The notes: a model not told the origin generated them from the sequence alone. Shown: positions 50,137-59,458, counted from the first letter of the stretch. The stretch is 64,000 bases of DNA from Candidatus Dichloromethanomonas elyunquensis (GCA_001515265.1 LNDB01000002.1:1-64000), one strand, 5' to 3'. Program-made: numbers and translations.

Positions 50137-51447
50137 TTGAGTAAAACAAAACATCAACAGATTCTAAGTTTTATTGAGGGTCTGGAAATCGGAAGCAAAG
50201 TCTCAGTACGGTTTATTGCTAAAGAACTGGATGTCAGTGAAGGTACAGCATACCGGGCAATAAAAGAGGCAGAGAATAAAGGATGGGTAAGATCTATTCC
50301 CAAAGTGGGCACCCTCCGAATCGAAGGTGTCAAGGAAAGACAAATTGAGGATCTTACCCTTCAGGAAGTAGCTCAAATCGTAGAAGGAATCATTGTGTGC
50401 GGTGAGAACAGGCTCACGGAATGCCCAATTAAATTTATTATTGCTGCGATGGAGCTAAAAGATATGCAGCGCTATCTGGAAGAAGATTCTCTTTGCATCG
50501 TAGGCAACAGAACGGATGCCCAGCTGTTGGCCCTTGAGAATAACGTCCCGCTTTTAATTACCGGTGGTTTGGAGCCCTCCCCGGAAGTAGTTGATCTTGC
50601 AAAAACTTCGAATTCTGTAATTATTATTTCACCTTATGATACTTTTGTTGTTACAACGATGATTAACCGCGCCCTTTTTGACCGCTTGATCGAAAGGGAA
50701 CTCCTGTTGGTTGAAGATATCATGGTGAGGGATGTCAAATATCTCCAAGATAATGCCACTGTCGGGGATTGGTACACGCTTTCCCATGCCACTGGCCACA
50801 GCCGCTTCCCGGTAATTAATCAAGAGGAAAATGTGGTCGGGATTGTCTCGGCTGTCGATGTTGCAGGGGCAGGCCAAGATGTTCTGATTAATCAGGTGAT
50901 GACAAAAAATCCGTTCACAGCAGGAAGAGACGATTCAGTCACCCACATCTCCCGAAAAATGGTCTGGGAAGGACTGGAGATTACGGCCGTTGTAGAAAAC
51001 GGCAGATTAATTGGTATAATCAGCCTACAGGATGTCCTGGAGGCTTTGCAGCAAATCCAGAAACAGCCGCAGTTTGGGGAAACAGTAGATAACCTTGTTT
51101 TAAGCGGCTTTCGCTATGTCCAGGATTCGGAGAACCTAACCATTAAGGGCGAGATCAGCCAGTTTATGTCCAATGAATTTGGAACGGCCAGCTGCGGGAT
51201 TCTTGTCACTTTGATGAATGCTACAGGATATATTGCTCTGCGCAAAAAATACAGGGTGGATGCTATCACCGAGAATTTCAGTTTCTATCAATTTTATCCG
51301 GTACCGGTTGGGACGGAGATTAGCATTTCCGCAAAACTTCTTCTTGTGACTAAAAAACACTGCACTATTGAAATTGCAGTAAGCAATGACCAAGGGTTAC
51401 TCTTGGTCAAAGGTCTTATGATGGCCCGGATGGGGGATAATAAGTAG
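50137..51447 (+). CDS. CBS/DRTGG/hotdog regulatory protein (YtoI-like)
   Basis: A 436-residue multidomain protein. It has an N-terminal winged helix (ISVRFIAKELDVSEGTAYRAI-type segment near residue 28), a DRTGG domain (to about 180), two CBS motifs (VEDIMVRDVKYL near 195 and NQVMTKNPFTAG near 255) and a C-terminal hotdog thioesterase-like domain. The order matches Bacillus YtoI. It may sense nucleotides or acyl-CoA and regulate transcription. TTG 50137, eight bases after AGGTGGGG, is preferred. dnaE begins two bases after its stop. Confidence 0.85.
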   Translation: MSKTKHQQILSFIEGLEIGSKVSVRFIAKELDVSEGTAYRAIKEAENKGWVRSIPKVGTLRIEGVKERQIEDLTLQEVAQIVEGIIVCGENRLTECPIKFIIAAMELKDMQRYLEEDSLCIVGNRTDAQLLALENNVPLLITGGLEPSPEVVDLAKTSNSVIIISPYDTFVVTTMINRALFDRLIERELLLVEDIMVRDVKYLQDNATVGDWYTLSHATGHSRFPVINQEENVVGIVSAVDVAGAGQDVLINQVMTKNPFTAGRDDSVTHISRKMVWEGLEITAVVENGRLIGIISLQDVLEALQQIQKQPQFGETVDNLVLSGFRYVQDSENLTIKGEISQFMSNEFGTASCGILVTLMNATGYIALRKKYRVDAITENFSFYQFYPVPVGTEISISAKLLLVTKKHCTIEIAVSNDQGLLLVKGLMMARMGDNK

Positions 51448-51449
51448 AA

Positions 51450-54400
51450 ATGTTCACTCATCTCCATGTGCATACGGAATATAGCCTGTTGGACGGTGCC
51501 GCCCGTATCAGTGAACTCGCCCGTCAGGCTGCAGAACTGGATATGCCTGCGTTGGCGATTACCGACCATGGGGTAATGTTTGGGGCCATCGATTTTTATA
51601 AAGCATGTCATAAGCAGGGGATAAGGCCTATTATTGGATGTGAAATTTACGTAGCCCCGGGGAAAAGAACGGACAAGGTTCAAGGGAAAGACGATAAAAA
51701 TTATCATCTGGTGCTTCTAGCGGAAAATAACGAAGGTTACCGGAATCTTGTAAAAATTGTATCACAAGCCTATATGGACGGGTTTTACTATAAGCCAAGG
51801 GCAGATAAAGAACTTTTGCGACAGTACAGCAAAGGCTTAATTGCTTTGAGCGGGTGTTTGGCAGGCGAGATATCAGAGTATCTTCTCCAGGATAACTATT
51901 CCCGTGCAAGAGATACAGCACAGGAACTGAATGAACTTTTTGGAAAAGAAAACTTTTACCTTGAAATGCAGGATCACGGCTTAACCGATCAAAGAAAGGT
52001 CAATCTCGGTCTTCGCAAGCTTCATCAGGAAACAGGAATCCCTCTGGCAGCAACCAATGATGTGCATTATGTTCGAAAAGATGACGCTTTCATTCAGGAT
52101 GTCCTCTTGTGTATCCAAACCGGAAAAACATTGGCCGACACAAACCGTATGAGCTTTGAAGGCAAAGAATTTTATCTCAAAAGCAAGAAAGAGATGGAGA
52201 TGCTTTTTGGAGAAATGCCTCAAGTTTTGGATATTACCTACGAGATCGCGCAGCGATGCAAAGTGGATTTTACTTTTGGCAAACATTATCTGCCGGTCTA
52301 TGAGGTCCCCGAGGGGACCTCATTGGACGATTACCTTCGTGAATTATGCCTAAAAGCCTTTCCGGTCTTTTACCCATACGCTTCAGATAAAGAACGGGAA
52401 CGTCTTTTCTATGAACTGGGTGTCATTACCAAAACAGGCTTTTCCGGGTACTTTTTAATTGTTTCCGACTTCTGCAGATATGCGCGTGAACACGGAGTGG
52501 CCGTAGGTCCCGGTCGAGGTTCGGCCGCAGCCAGTATGGTGGCCTATTTATTGGGAATCACTTCTGTTGAACCGCTCCGGCATGATCTGCTTTTTGAAAG
52601 ATTTTTAAATCCTGAACGTATTTCCATGCCGGATATCGATATCGATTTTGATCCGGACGGACGGGAAAAAGTCATTAATTACGTGACTGAAAAATATGGT
52701 GAAGATAAAGTCTGCCAAATTATTACTTTCGGGACCATGGGTGCTAAAGCGGCCATCCGGGATGTAGGCCGCGTCCTGGATATTCCCCTGGGAAAAGTAG
52801 ACCGGGTAGCCAAAGCTGTACCTTTTGAATTGGGTATGACGTTGGAAAGAGCTTTAACGGTCTCCCCTGAACTGAAAAAAATGGTGGCGGAAGAAGAGGA
52901 AGTCAAGAGGCTTTATGAAATTTCCAAATCTTTAGAAGGAATGCCCAGGCATGCTTCCACCCATGCGGCAGGGGTCGTGATTGCCAAAGAACCTTTAACC
53001 AGTTACCTTCCGTTACAGAAGACTGCAGATGGATTCCTTATGACCCAATTTCCGATGAAAACCGTTGAAGAAATCGGTTTACTCAAGATGGACTTTTTAG
53101 GGTTGCGCAACCTGACCATTATCACCAAAGCCTTGGAAAATATCCGGCAAACCAAGGAGATTCATTTGGATATTAATCATTTGCCCCTGACTGATAAGAA
53201 AACGTACGATCTTCTTTCCGAAGGAAACAGTACGGGGGTCTTTCAGTTGGAAAGCGGCGGTATGCGGGCTATTTTGAAAGACCTAAAACCTTATTGCTTT
53301 GAAGATATTATCGCAGTCATTGCCTTGTACCGTCCCGGCCCTATGGAACAAATCCCCGAATTTGTCCGCAGGAAACAGGGAGGCAAAATTACCTATCTTC
53401 ATCCCAAAATGGAAGAAATCCTAAGAACTACATATGGGATCATTGTCTATCAGGAACAGGTTATGCAGATTGCCCAGCAGCTCGCAGGTTATTCTCTGGG
53501 ACGCGCCGACCTCTTGCGGCGGGCCATGGGGAAAAAAGACAAAAAGATTATGGCGGAAGAAAGACAAAACTTTATTCATGGTTTGCAGAAAGATGGGAAA
53601 TGGATCGTTCCCGGAGCAGTGTTTCTAGGAGTTAAAGAACAAGAAGCTGAAGAAATTTTCGATCTTATGGCCAAGTTTGCCGAATATGGCTTTAATAAAG
53701 GCCATGCAACAGCCTATGCCATGATTTCTTATCAGACAGCCTATCTTAAGGCCAATTATCCGCTGGAGTTTACCGCTTCTTTATTAAGTTCGGTAATCGG
53801 TTCTTCCGACAAAGTGTCCTACTACATTCAGGAAGCCCGCGGAAGCGGAATCGAAATCCTTCCCCCAGACGTTCAGTTTAGCTATAACGATTTTACGATT
53901 GAAAACGGTGCTATACGCTTCGGGCTGGAAGCTATCCGAAACGTTGGGAGCCAAGTCGCAGATAAGATTATTGAGGAAAGGAAAAAAGGACTATTTACAT
54001 CTTTTTATGATTTTATTCTTAGAATTGACTCCAGGGTCATGAACAAAAGGATACTGGAAAGTCTGATTAAAGCGGGGGCTTTTGGGTCCCTGTGCAACCG
54101 TGCTCAGGCAATGAAAATCTTGGACCAGGCTTTGGAGCTTGCCCAAAACCGTCAAAGGGATATGGAATCAGGACAAATCTCTTTGTTCGATCTGGATAAG
54201 GAATTGGATGAAGATTTTCCAATGCCTGGTGTAGATGATTTTGAAGAAAGTGAAATCCTGAAGATGGAGAAAGAGTATATTGGAATCTATTTAACGGCTC
54301 ATCCCCTTCTATCAGTTCAGGATTTGTTGAAGAGGGCCACAAGTTCTGAAATTGCCTCCTGTTTGGAGAGTGAAGAGGAAAAAATAGTTATCTTAGGCGG

Positions 54401-54908
54401 GATAATTAATTCCTTCAGGCAAACAATAACCAAGAAAGGCGAAATGATGGCAAGTTTTGTGCTGGAAGACTTATCCGGTATGATCGAAGTATTGGTTTTT
54501 CCTAAGCTTTTTACGGAAGTTGCTGGGCTGGACAATGACCATATTGTTATTGTTCGTGGCCGTTATTACATTAATGAGGAAGAGAAAAAGGTCTTTGCTG
54601 AAAAAATCATTCCCGTTGAAGAATGTCAGGGATCAAGTCAGACTTCTTCAGCTGTGAACCAAAAAGGGAATACAGAAAACAAACAACCCAAACTATATCT
54701 AAAAATTAGCAATGATGAAGAAAAAGACTTGATAAGCCGGATACGGCTGCTATTAGGTACGTATCACGGGAACCTTCCGGTTTATTTCTTTTTTCAAGAT
54801 ACGCAGAAAATATTTGAAGTGAACAAAAATCTTTTTGTGAGGTACAGTGAGGAGCTTGAAAGCAAGCTCATTCGTTTGATCGGCAAAGAAAATGTAAAAT
54901 GGCAGTAA
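51450..54908 (+). CDS. dnaE: DNA polymerase III subunit alpha
   Basis: A 1152-residue DnaE-type replicative polymerase. It has an N-terminal PHP domain (HLHVHTEYSLLDGAARI), the catalytic Asp triplet in PDIDIDFDPDGREK near residues 394-400, the palm/finger blocks VGPGRGSAAASMVAYLLG near 350 and FAEYGFNKGHATAYAMISYQTAYLKANYP near 748, then a helix-hairpin-helix region and a C-terminal OB fold (VILGGIINSFRQTITKKGEMMASFVLEDLSG). Length is normal for DnaE1-type. The gene follows the YtoI-like gene with almost no gap. Confidence 0.97.
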   Translation: MFTHLHVHTEYSLLDGAARISELARQAAELDMPALAITDHGVMFGAIDFYKACHKQGIRPIIGCEIYVAPGKRTDKVQGKDDKNYHLVLLAENNEGYRNLVKIVSQAYMDGFYYKPRADKELLRQYSKGLIALSGCLAGEISEYLLQDNYSRARDTAQELNELFGKENFYLEMQDHGLTDQRKVNLGLRKLHQETGIPLAATNDVHYVRKDDAFIQDVLLCIQTGKTLADTNRMSFEGKEFYLKSKKEMEMLFGEMPQVLDITYEIAQRCKVDFTFGKHYLPVYEVPEGTSLDDYLRELCLKAFPVFYPYASDKERERLFYELGVITKTGFSGYFLIVSDFCRYAREHGVAVGPGRGSAAASMVAYLLGITSVEPLRHDLLFERFLNPERISMPDIDIDFDPDGREKVINYVTEKYGEDKVCQIITFGTMGAKAAIRDVGRVLDIPLGKVDRVAKAVPFELGMTLERALTVSPELKKMVAEEEEVKRLYEISKSLEGMPRHASTHAAGVVIAKEPLTSYLPLQKTADGFLMTQFPMKTVEEIGLLKMDFLGLRNLTIITKALENIRQTKEIHLDINHLPLTDKKTYDLLSEGNSTGVFQLESGGMRAILKDLKPYCFEDIIAVIALYRPGPMEQIPEFVRRKQGGKITYLHPKMEEILRTTYGIIVYQEQVMQIAQQLAGYSLGRADLLRRAMGKKDKKIMAEERQNFIHGLQKDGKWIVPGAVFLGVKEQEAEEIFDLMAKFAEYGFNKGHATAYAMISYQTAYLKANYPLEFTASLLSSVIGSSDKVSYYIQEARGSGIEILPPDVQFSYNDFTIENGAIRFGLEAIRNVGSQVADKIIEERKKGLFTSFYDFILRIDSRVMNKRILESLIKAGAFGSLCNRAQAMKILDQALELAQNRQRDMESGQISLFDLDKELDEDFPMPGVDDFEESEILKMEKEYIGIYLTAHPLLSVQDLLKRATSSEIASCLESEEEKIVILGGIINSFRQTITKKGEMMASFVLEDLSGMIEVLVFPKLFTEVAGLDNDHIVIVRGRYYINEEEKKVFAEKIIPVEECQGSSQTSSAVNQKGNTENKQPKLYLKISNDEEKDLISRIRLLLGTYHGNLPVYFFFQDTQKIFEVNKNLFVRYSEELESKLIRLIGKENVKWQ

Positions 54909-55027
54909 GTTAAGCAAATTTGTCTGATCTTGCAGGATAATGACCTTTTAAAGCGAAATCAACTTAGATTAAAACTTGAGAAGGAAAGAATAATCATCAT
55001 AATTGAAAACTAGAGGAGAATAATGTA

Positions 55028-55513
55028 GTGCGTATTGCAGTGTATCCAGGAACTTTTGATCCCGTAACCTACGGTCATTTGGATATTTTACAGAGAGCGG
55101 TTGTATTATTTGACCGCGTTATTATTGCGGTAGCTTCCGAAAGTAATAAAGAAACTTTGTTTTCCCTGAGTGAAAGGCAGGAACTTTTACAAGAGGAGAT
55201 TAAAGATATTAATAATGCAGAAGTAAGTTCGTTCAGCGGCCTGACCGTTAATTTTGCCAGGAAATGCGGTGCCGTGGCTTTGATTAGAGGGTTAAGGGCT
55301 ATGACAGATTTTGAATATGAATTTCAACTTGCTTTGATGAATAAAAAACTGGATCCTAACATTGATACTGTTTTTCTGATGACCAAAAGCGATTACTCTT
55401 TCATTAGTTCAAGCGCAATTAAGTGGGCGGCAAGTTTAAAAGGAAGTATTTCAGAATTTGTTCCCCCACAAGTGGAAAAAGCTTTATTGCAGAAGTATAA
55501 TAAAAATGTCTAA
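55028..55513 (+). CDS. coaD: phosphopantetheine adenylyltransferase
   Basis: A 161-residue nucleotidyltransferase of the coenzyme A pathway. The YPGTFDPVTYGHLDIL motif with HxGH-type His lies near the N-terminus, LIRGLRAMTDFEYEFQLALMN near 88, and FISSSAIKWAASLKGSI near 127. It makes dephospho-CoA. GTG start after GAGGAGAATAATGTA. It overlaps the following small gene's ORF-track start by one base, but that gene probably starts later. Confidence 0.96.
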   Translation: MRIAVYPGTFDPVTYGHLDILQRAVVLFDRVIIAVASESNKETLFSLSERQELLQEEIKDINNAEVSSFSGLTVNFARKCGAVALIRGLRAMTDFEYEFQLALMNKKLDPNIDTVFLMTKSDYSFISSSAIKWAASLKGSISEFVPPQVEKALLQKYNKNV

Positions 55514-55545
55514 TGGATTTTACAGAATTGGCCGGAGGGAATCTT

Positions 55546-55746
55546 ATGTGGACAGTCATTTATATTGCACCGACTAAAAATATTGCCGAAAAGTACCAGC
55601 AGGCACTTGCTGAAGAAGGGATTCTGGTTCAGCTCAGAGCCGTGGGTTCTACGCAACAGGTAAATACACATTCAATGGAAATCCTTGTTCCGGAATCGGA
55701 AGCAGAAGAGGCTCATGAAATTTTAACCTATATTATCGGCTGTTAG
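55546..55746 (+). CDS. DUF2007-like small protein
   Basis: A 66-residue protein with an alpha/beta ferredoxin-like pattern: WTVIYIAPTKNIAEKYQQALAEEGILVQLRAVG, then EILVPESEAEEAHEIL. It resembles the DUF2007/putative signal-transducing proteins found beside coaD in related Firmicutes. ATG 55546 follows GGAGGG by seven bases; the ORF-track start at 55513 overlaps coaD by one base. No catalytic motif is visible. Confidence 0.75.
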   Translation: MWTVIYIAPTKNIAEKYQQALAEEGILVQLRAVGSTQQVNTHSMEILVPESEAEEAHEILTYIIGC

Positions 55747-55913
55747 AGGCTTAGTTTATTGTTTTTAAGCCAGTGATTGATATGCAACTTTAGATAAATA
55801 ATTTATCATTAATATTTTGTATTTCAAAATAATTTACTTCCTAATGGTTGATGAAATCCATGAATTCTCTACTTGACTGGGTTGCTTATAAATGATAGTA
55901 TATTAAAGCAGTT

Positions 55914-56000
55914 GCCGAAGTGGCGGAATTGGCAGACGCGTCGGTCTCAAAAACCGATATCTGTGAGGATGTGCCGGTTCGACCCCGGCCTTCGGCACCA
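55914..56000 (+). tRNA. tRNA-Leu (anticodon CAA)
   Basis: An 87-nt class II tRNA with encoded CCA. GCCGAAG/CTTCGGC is the acceptor stem, TCGGT-CTCAAAA-ACCGA the anticodon arm, followed by a long variable arm and GCCGGTTCGACCCCGGC. CAA reads UUG leucine codons. Confidence 0.96.
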
Positions 56001-56003
56001 TTG

Positions 56004-56034
56004 AAAATAAAGGCTTTAGGGCCTTTTATTTTTT
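56004..56034 (+). terminator. intrinsic terminator after tRNA-Leu
   Basis: AAAATAAAGGC and GGCCTTTTATTTT pair with a bulge and merge into a T-run. Confidence 0.7.
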
Positions 56035-56471
56035 GTGTTGAACAGATTTTTAGACAAAAAAGAACATGACATTAATCCCGTTATCTGATCTCAATTTCAA
56101 ATTGAAATAGTAACATTCATTTACATATACGTAACACTTTGCTGAAGAACATTGCAGGGCGTATGAATCGGCTGCCGCCAAGGCACCGAAGCTCGTTATA
56201 ACTTATTAATAAACATAAATTTGACTAAGCATTATTTTGTAAAGATTTAGATCCAATTGGCATTAGCTTACACAGGTTTTGGAATAAAGGAAATTGTAAA
56301 TTTATCTGTAAAAAGCATTGTACTGTATATTGCAGTACAATGCTTTTTGCAGTATATTTAGGATAATACTAATTTACGTATCGTATTTAAATGAGTAAAG
56401 GAGGTTCAAATAACCCAAAAGTTAAAATGTCGGTTTTTTAAGGATGTTTAACACGAAAGAGAGGTATTCTC
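56035..56471. other. 437-bp intergenic region without a recognised gene
   Basis: No gene is recognised between the tRNA terminator and the sugar isomerase. It contains a strong orphan hairpin (56310-56348, separate entry) and, at 56398-56406, a perfect AAAGGAGGT ribosome site that has no start codon at a normal distance. The stretch around 56150-56200 is GC-richer than its surroundings (CGGCTGCCGCCAAGGCACCGAAG), which could be RNA structure. No known riboswitch was recognised. Confidence 0.4.
56310..56348 (+). terminator. orphan strong hairpin with T-run
   Basis: AAAAAGCATTGTACTG and CAGTACAATGCTTTTT form a perfect 16-bp stem with a seven-base loop; the right arm ends in TTTTT. No coding gene lies upstream before the tRNA, so it may end a small RNA or mark an old gene end. 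Confidence 0.65.
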
Positions 56472-57389
56472 ATGAAAGATTCAATCTATGAGTATATGAA
56501 AGTCGGGGTAGTGCATTTTAAAGCATTTCCGGAATGTGTGAATGGCACAGGGCCAATCGTTGAGACATTGAGAAAAATATGTGAAGACGATTTCTTCACT
56601 GCTGTTGAAATGGGGACAATTAAAGACATAAAACAAAGAACAGAAGCTGCAAAACTTCTGGAAATTTCAGGACTGGAAGTAGCTTATGGCTGTCAGCCAA
56701 CTATCTTTCCGAATAAGTTAAATTTGAATCATTTCGATAAAAATGAGAGACAAAAAGCTCTCAATGCCGTTTTTAATTGTTTGAAAGAAGCCCATGATCT
56801 TGGTGCAACTTCAGTCAGAATCCCGGCAGGGAAAGATCCCGGCACTGAAAAAAGAGAAGAAGCTAAAAGGTTATTGATAGATTCTCTTTCACAGATCTTG
56901 GATAAGGCAAAAGAGACGGGAAATCCACTCATTACTTTAAAAATTTTTGATAGGTCAATAGACAAAAAATCCCTTATTGGCCCTGCGGAAGATGCATCGG
57001 ATATTGCTCAAGCGCTCTGTCCAAGTTATGAAAAGTTTGGATTACTAACAGATCTCTCTCACTTTCCATTATTAGGAGAAGATCCTGCAGTAACTTTGCC
57101 TAAATTGGGTAAATATGTTAAGGCGTTTCACATTGGGAACTGTGTTTACAGAGATCCACTGCATGTCCTCTATGGAGATTTGCAGCCGCGTTTTGGTGTA
57201 CCGGATGGTGAAGTCGATATGCCTATGGTAAGCAAATATTTTAAGGTCTTAAACGATCTTAACCTTATTGGTCCCAATAAGAGGCCGGTTTTAAGTGCGG
57301 AAGTTCGTCCATTGCTGCCAATGGAGACTTCTGAATTAATTTTGGCCAACTGCAAAAGGACAATTAAAGAAGCATGGGCGTTAGCTTAA
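56472..57389 (+). CDS. sugar phosphate isomerase/epimerase-type TIM-barrel protein
   Basis: A 305-residue AP endonuclease 2-like (xylose isomerase-like) barrel protein. TAVEMGTIKD near residue 42, SVRIPAGKDPG near 118, LLTDLSHFPLLGEDP near 192 and KAFHIGNCVYRDPLH near 220 resemble metal-binding positions of the family. The product is probably a sugar or sugar-acid epimerase/isomerase; the substrate is unknown. AAGAGAGGT precedes the ATG. The zinc alcohol dehydrogenase that follows 60 bp downstream is likely its pathway partner. Confidence 0.82.
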   Translation: MKDSIYEYMKVGVVHFKAFPECVNGTGPIVETLRKICEDDFFTAVEMGTIKDIKQRTEAAKLLEISGLEVAYGCQPTIFPNKLNLNHFDKNERQKALNAVFNCLKEAHDLGATSVRIPAGKDPGTEKREEAKRLLIDSLSQILDKAKETGNPLITLKIFDRSIDKKSLIGPAEDASDIAQALCPSYEKFGLLTDLSHFPLLGEDPAVTLPKLGKYVKAFHIGNCVYRDPLHVLYGDLQPRFGVPDGEVDMPMVSKYFKVLNDLNLIGPNKRPVLSAEVRPLLPMETSELILANCKRTIKEAWALA

Positions 57390-57449
57390 AGCAAGCTTAT
57401 TTACGGATAACCCATGAATATAGATCGGTTGAAATTGGAGGGAAAGCAT

Positions 57450-58523
57450 ATGAATCAAGTAATTCCAAAAAAAATGAAAGCATTAATATTGTATGGTCCA
57501 AACAATTTTGGTATCGTCAACGACAAGCCGGTTCCCAAACCGGGGCCCGGGGAAGTGCTAGTCAAAGTAGAAGCGTGCGGTATTTGCGGAACGGATGTTA
57601 AGATTATTACAAAGGGTATGCCCAAAATGCCTCCGTATGGAGAGTTTACCCAAGGCCATGAATGGACGGGAACAATCGTTGCCTTGGGTGAAACCGTAGA
57701 TGAGTTTCAGGTAGGAGACAGAGTGGCCATCGAAGCACATAAAGGTTGCGGCCGCTGCCAGAACTGTATTGAAGGAATGTATACAAGCTGCTTAAACTAT
57801 GCTCAAAAGGGCCAGATGGCTTCTGGTATGACCAGGGATGGCGGATTTGCCGAATATGCTGTACACCATATTAACTCGGTTTACAAAATTCCGGATAATG
57901 TTTCTTTTGTGGAAGCTACTTATGTTACAACCCTTGGCTGCGCATTATGGGCCCTAGATATGAGCGGAGGATTCATCGCGGGGGATACTGTACTGATTAC
58001 GGGACCAGGGCCTATTGGACTGTCAATGGTCCAGGCTTGTAAATCCGTGGGGGCAGAAAAAATTATACTAGTAGGAACTAAAAACGATCGGTTAGCTATT
58101 GGTAAGAGCGTTGGGGCAACTCACACCATGAATATCAATGAAGTCGAAGATCCTCTGACGGAAGTTATGAAAATAACCGGAGGAAGAGGATGCGAAAGAA
58201 CCTACGAATGTGCAGGAAATGATTCTTCTTTCGAACTTTGCCTGAAGTCTGCCATGCGCGGACATACTATGACTTTAGTTTCCTTCTATAAGCATCCGGT
58301 TACAGCTCCGCTTGATTATGCGGTCTTAAACGGAATCAATATTATGACGGTACGCGGCGAGGGAAGAAATAACTGTAAACGTGCCTTATCTTTAATGTCC
58401 CAAGGTAAAATTGAGACTAAGCAAATTCTCACGCACACATTCCCTCTGGATGAATTTGCAACCGCGTACGACTATTTTGTCAATAGAAAAGACGGGGCTA
58501 TGAAAGTCGTTGTCCTGCCTTAA
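57450..58523 (+). CDS. zinc-dependent medium-chain alcohol dehydrogenase
   Basis: A 357-residue MDR dehydrogenase. The catalytic zinc Cys is in CGICGTDVK near residue 37, GHEWTG near 66, and the structural-zinc loop is CGRCQNCIEGMYTSC near 95. The cofactor motif GPGPIGLSMVQACKSVGA lies near 178. The family includes sorbitol, threonine and galactitol dehydrogenases. I start it at ATG 57450 after TTGGAGGG. It forms a probable two-gene unit with the isomerase and ends at a terminator. Confidence 0.9.
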   Translation: MNQVIPKKMKALILYGPNNFGIVNDKPVPKPGPGEVLVKVEACGICGTDVKIITKGMPKMPPYGEFTQGHEWTGTIVALGETVDEFQVGDRVAIEAHKGCGRCQNCIEGMYTSCLNYAQKGQMASGMTRDGGFAEYAVHHINSVYKIPDNVSFVEATYVTTLGCALWALDMSGGFIAGDTVLITGPGPIGLSMVQACKSVGAEKIILVGTKNDRLAIGKSVGATHTMNINEVEDPLTEVMKITGGRGCERTYECAGNDSSFELCLKSAMRGHTMTLVSFYKHPVTAPLDYAVLNGINIMTVRGEGRNNCKRALSLMSQGKIETKQILTHTFPLDEFATAYDYFVNRKDGAMKVVVLP

Positions 58524-58597
58524 GGATAGCAATAAATAGCTCAGCGGCTTCTTCTAGATGTGAGTATCCTAAATTACTTATAAATGAATAAATCTGT

Positions 58598-58629
58598 CGC
58601 CAGTGTGTCAAAAGCATGCTGGCGTTTTT
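58598..58629 (+). terminator. intrinsic terminator after the alcohol dehydrogenase
   Basis: CGCCAG and CTGGCG with partial inner pairing, followed by TTTTTG. Confidence 0.65.
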
Positions 58630-58781
58630 GTCTTTGTTTGGATATATGTAGGAATAAAATTATTTTTTTCCAATTATGCCCTTTCCAGAAGATAAAATAA
58701 GTACCAAATAATGGAAAGATGAATAGTATATTGTGACAGCAGTTAGAAGAAAAAACTCATTTCAAAGAGGAGGGAAAAAAC

Positions 58782-58913
58782 ATGTATGGAGCTTGCGGCG
58801 CTGCAGCCTATCCGGGTACTTTTGGCGGATATGCTGGGGGAGGCTTTGGTGCGGGGGTAGGAATTATTGCCATAGCTGTTCTGATTCTGATCGCACTTGG
58901 TGTAATTTTTTAG
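58782..58913 (+). CDS. tiny Gly-rich single-helix protein (YjcZ-like), copy 1 of 4
   Basis: A 43-residue protein absent from the ORF track (the track's 68-residue frame here is a shadow). The N-terminus is Gly/Ala-rich with one Cys (MYGACGAAAYPG), followed by Gly repeats and a membrane helix ending GIIAIAVLILIALGVIF. AGAGGAGGG precedes the ATG. It shares its helix and the 3' flank (CTGATATTAAAAAT...TTAACCCTGT) with copy 4, indicating local duplication. Confidence 0.75.
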   Translation: MYGACGAAAYPGTFGGYAGGGFGAGVGIIAIAVLILIALGVIF

Positions 58914-58973
58914 TTCCTGCTGATATTAAAAATAATTAACCCTGTGCAATAATCAACTGGAGGTGAAAGAAAA

Positions 58974-59093
58974 GTGGCATTTGGAGCCGGCGGAGTCAGT
59001 GGAGCTTTTACCGGAGGTGGCGGGTGCTTCTGCGGCATAGCCATCGTAGTTGTAATTATTCTTCTGTTAATTGCCATGGGTATAGTATTTTAG
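58974..59093 (+). CDS. tiny Gly/Cys-rich single-helix protein (YjcZ-like), copy 2 of 4
   Basis: A 39-residue protein with GTG start after GGAGGTG. The N-terminus is Gly-rich, with GGGGCFCG just before the helix AIVVVIILLLIAMGIVF. The helix is nearly identical to the minus-strand gene at 28081 and to copy 3. Confidence 0.75.
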   Translation: MAFGAGGVSGAFTGGGGCFCGIAIVVVIILLLIAMGIVF

Positions 59094-59133
59094 GAAAATG
59101 AGTTCAAAAGGTTTACTAAGGAGGTGTAAGGCA

Positions 59134-59241
59134 ATGGCTGTAGAAAGAGGCGCAGTCGGTTTCGGCGGCGGCTGCGGTTGCGGGATCGGAATCGTAGTAG
59201 TCATTATTCTTCTTTTAATTGCTCTGGGTATCGTTTTCTAG
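59134..59241 (+). CDS. tiny Gly/Cys-rich single-helix protein (YjcZ-like), copy 3 of 4
   Basis: A 35-residue protein, ATG after AAGGAGGTG. It consists of a short N-terminus (MAVERGAVGF), a GGGCGCG cluster and the helix GIVVVIILLLIALGIVF. It is the shortest of the set, close to a minimal member of the family. Confidence 0.75.
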   Translation: MAVERGAVGFGGGCGCGIGIVVVIILLLIALGIVF

Positions 59242-59280
59242 GTAACAATGTGACTTTAATTTTAGAAAGGAGGTTATAAT

Positions 59281-59412
59281 ATGTTCGGATACGGTGGTGG
59301 TTGCTGTTGCAGACCTGTTGTCAGAACTGTTCCGGTCCCAGTCCCCAACTATGGAGTAGGCATTATCGCAATTGCGATTTTAATCTTAATTGCTCTTGGC
59401 GTAATATTCTAA
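59281..59412 (+). CDS. tiny Cys-rich single-helix protein (YjcZ-like), copy 4 of 4
   Basis: A 43-residue protein, ATG after AAAGGAGGT. GGCCCRPVV is followed by a Val/Pro linker and the helix GIIAIAILILIALGVIF. It is the closest relative of the minus-strand gene at 27872, which has the same GCCCRP and linker, so the two clusters contain matching types. Confidence 0.75.
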   Translation: MFGYGGGCCCRPVVRTVPVPVPNYGVGIIAIAILILIALGVIF

Positions 59413-59458
59413 GCAAAGCCATTTTCTGATATTATTAAAAATTAACCCTGTCTAAAAG

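Noticed and set aside
58733-58939. 68-aa ORF at the tiny-protein cluster
   Set aside because: It is a shifted-frame reading of the 43-residue protein at 58782, which has the proper ribosome site and conserved helix.
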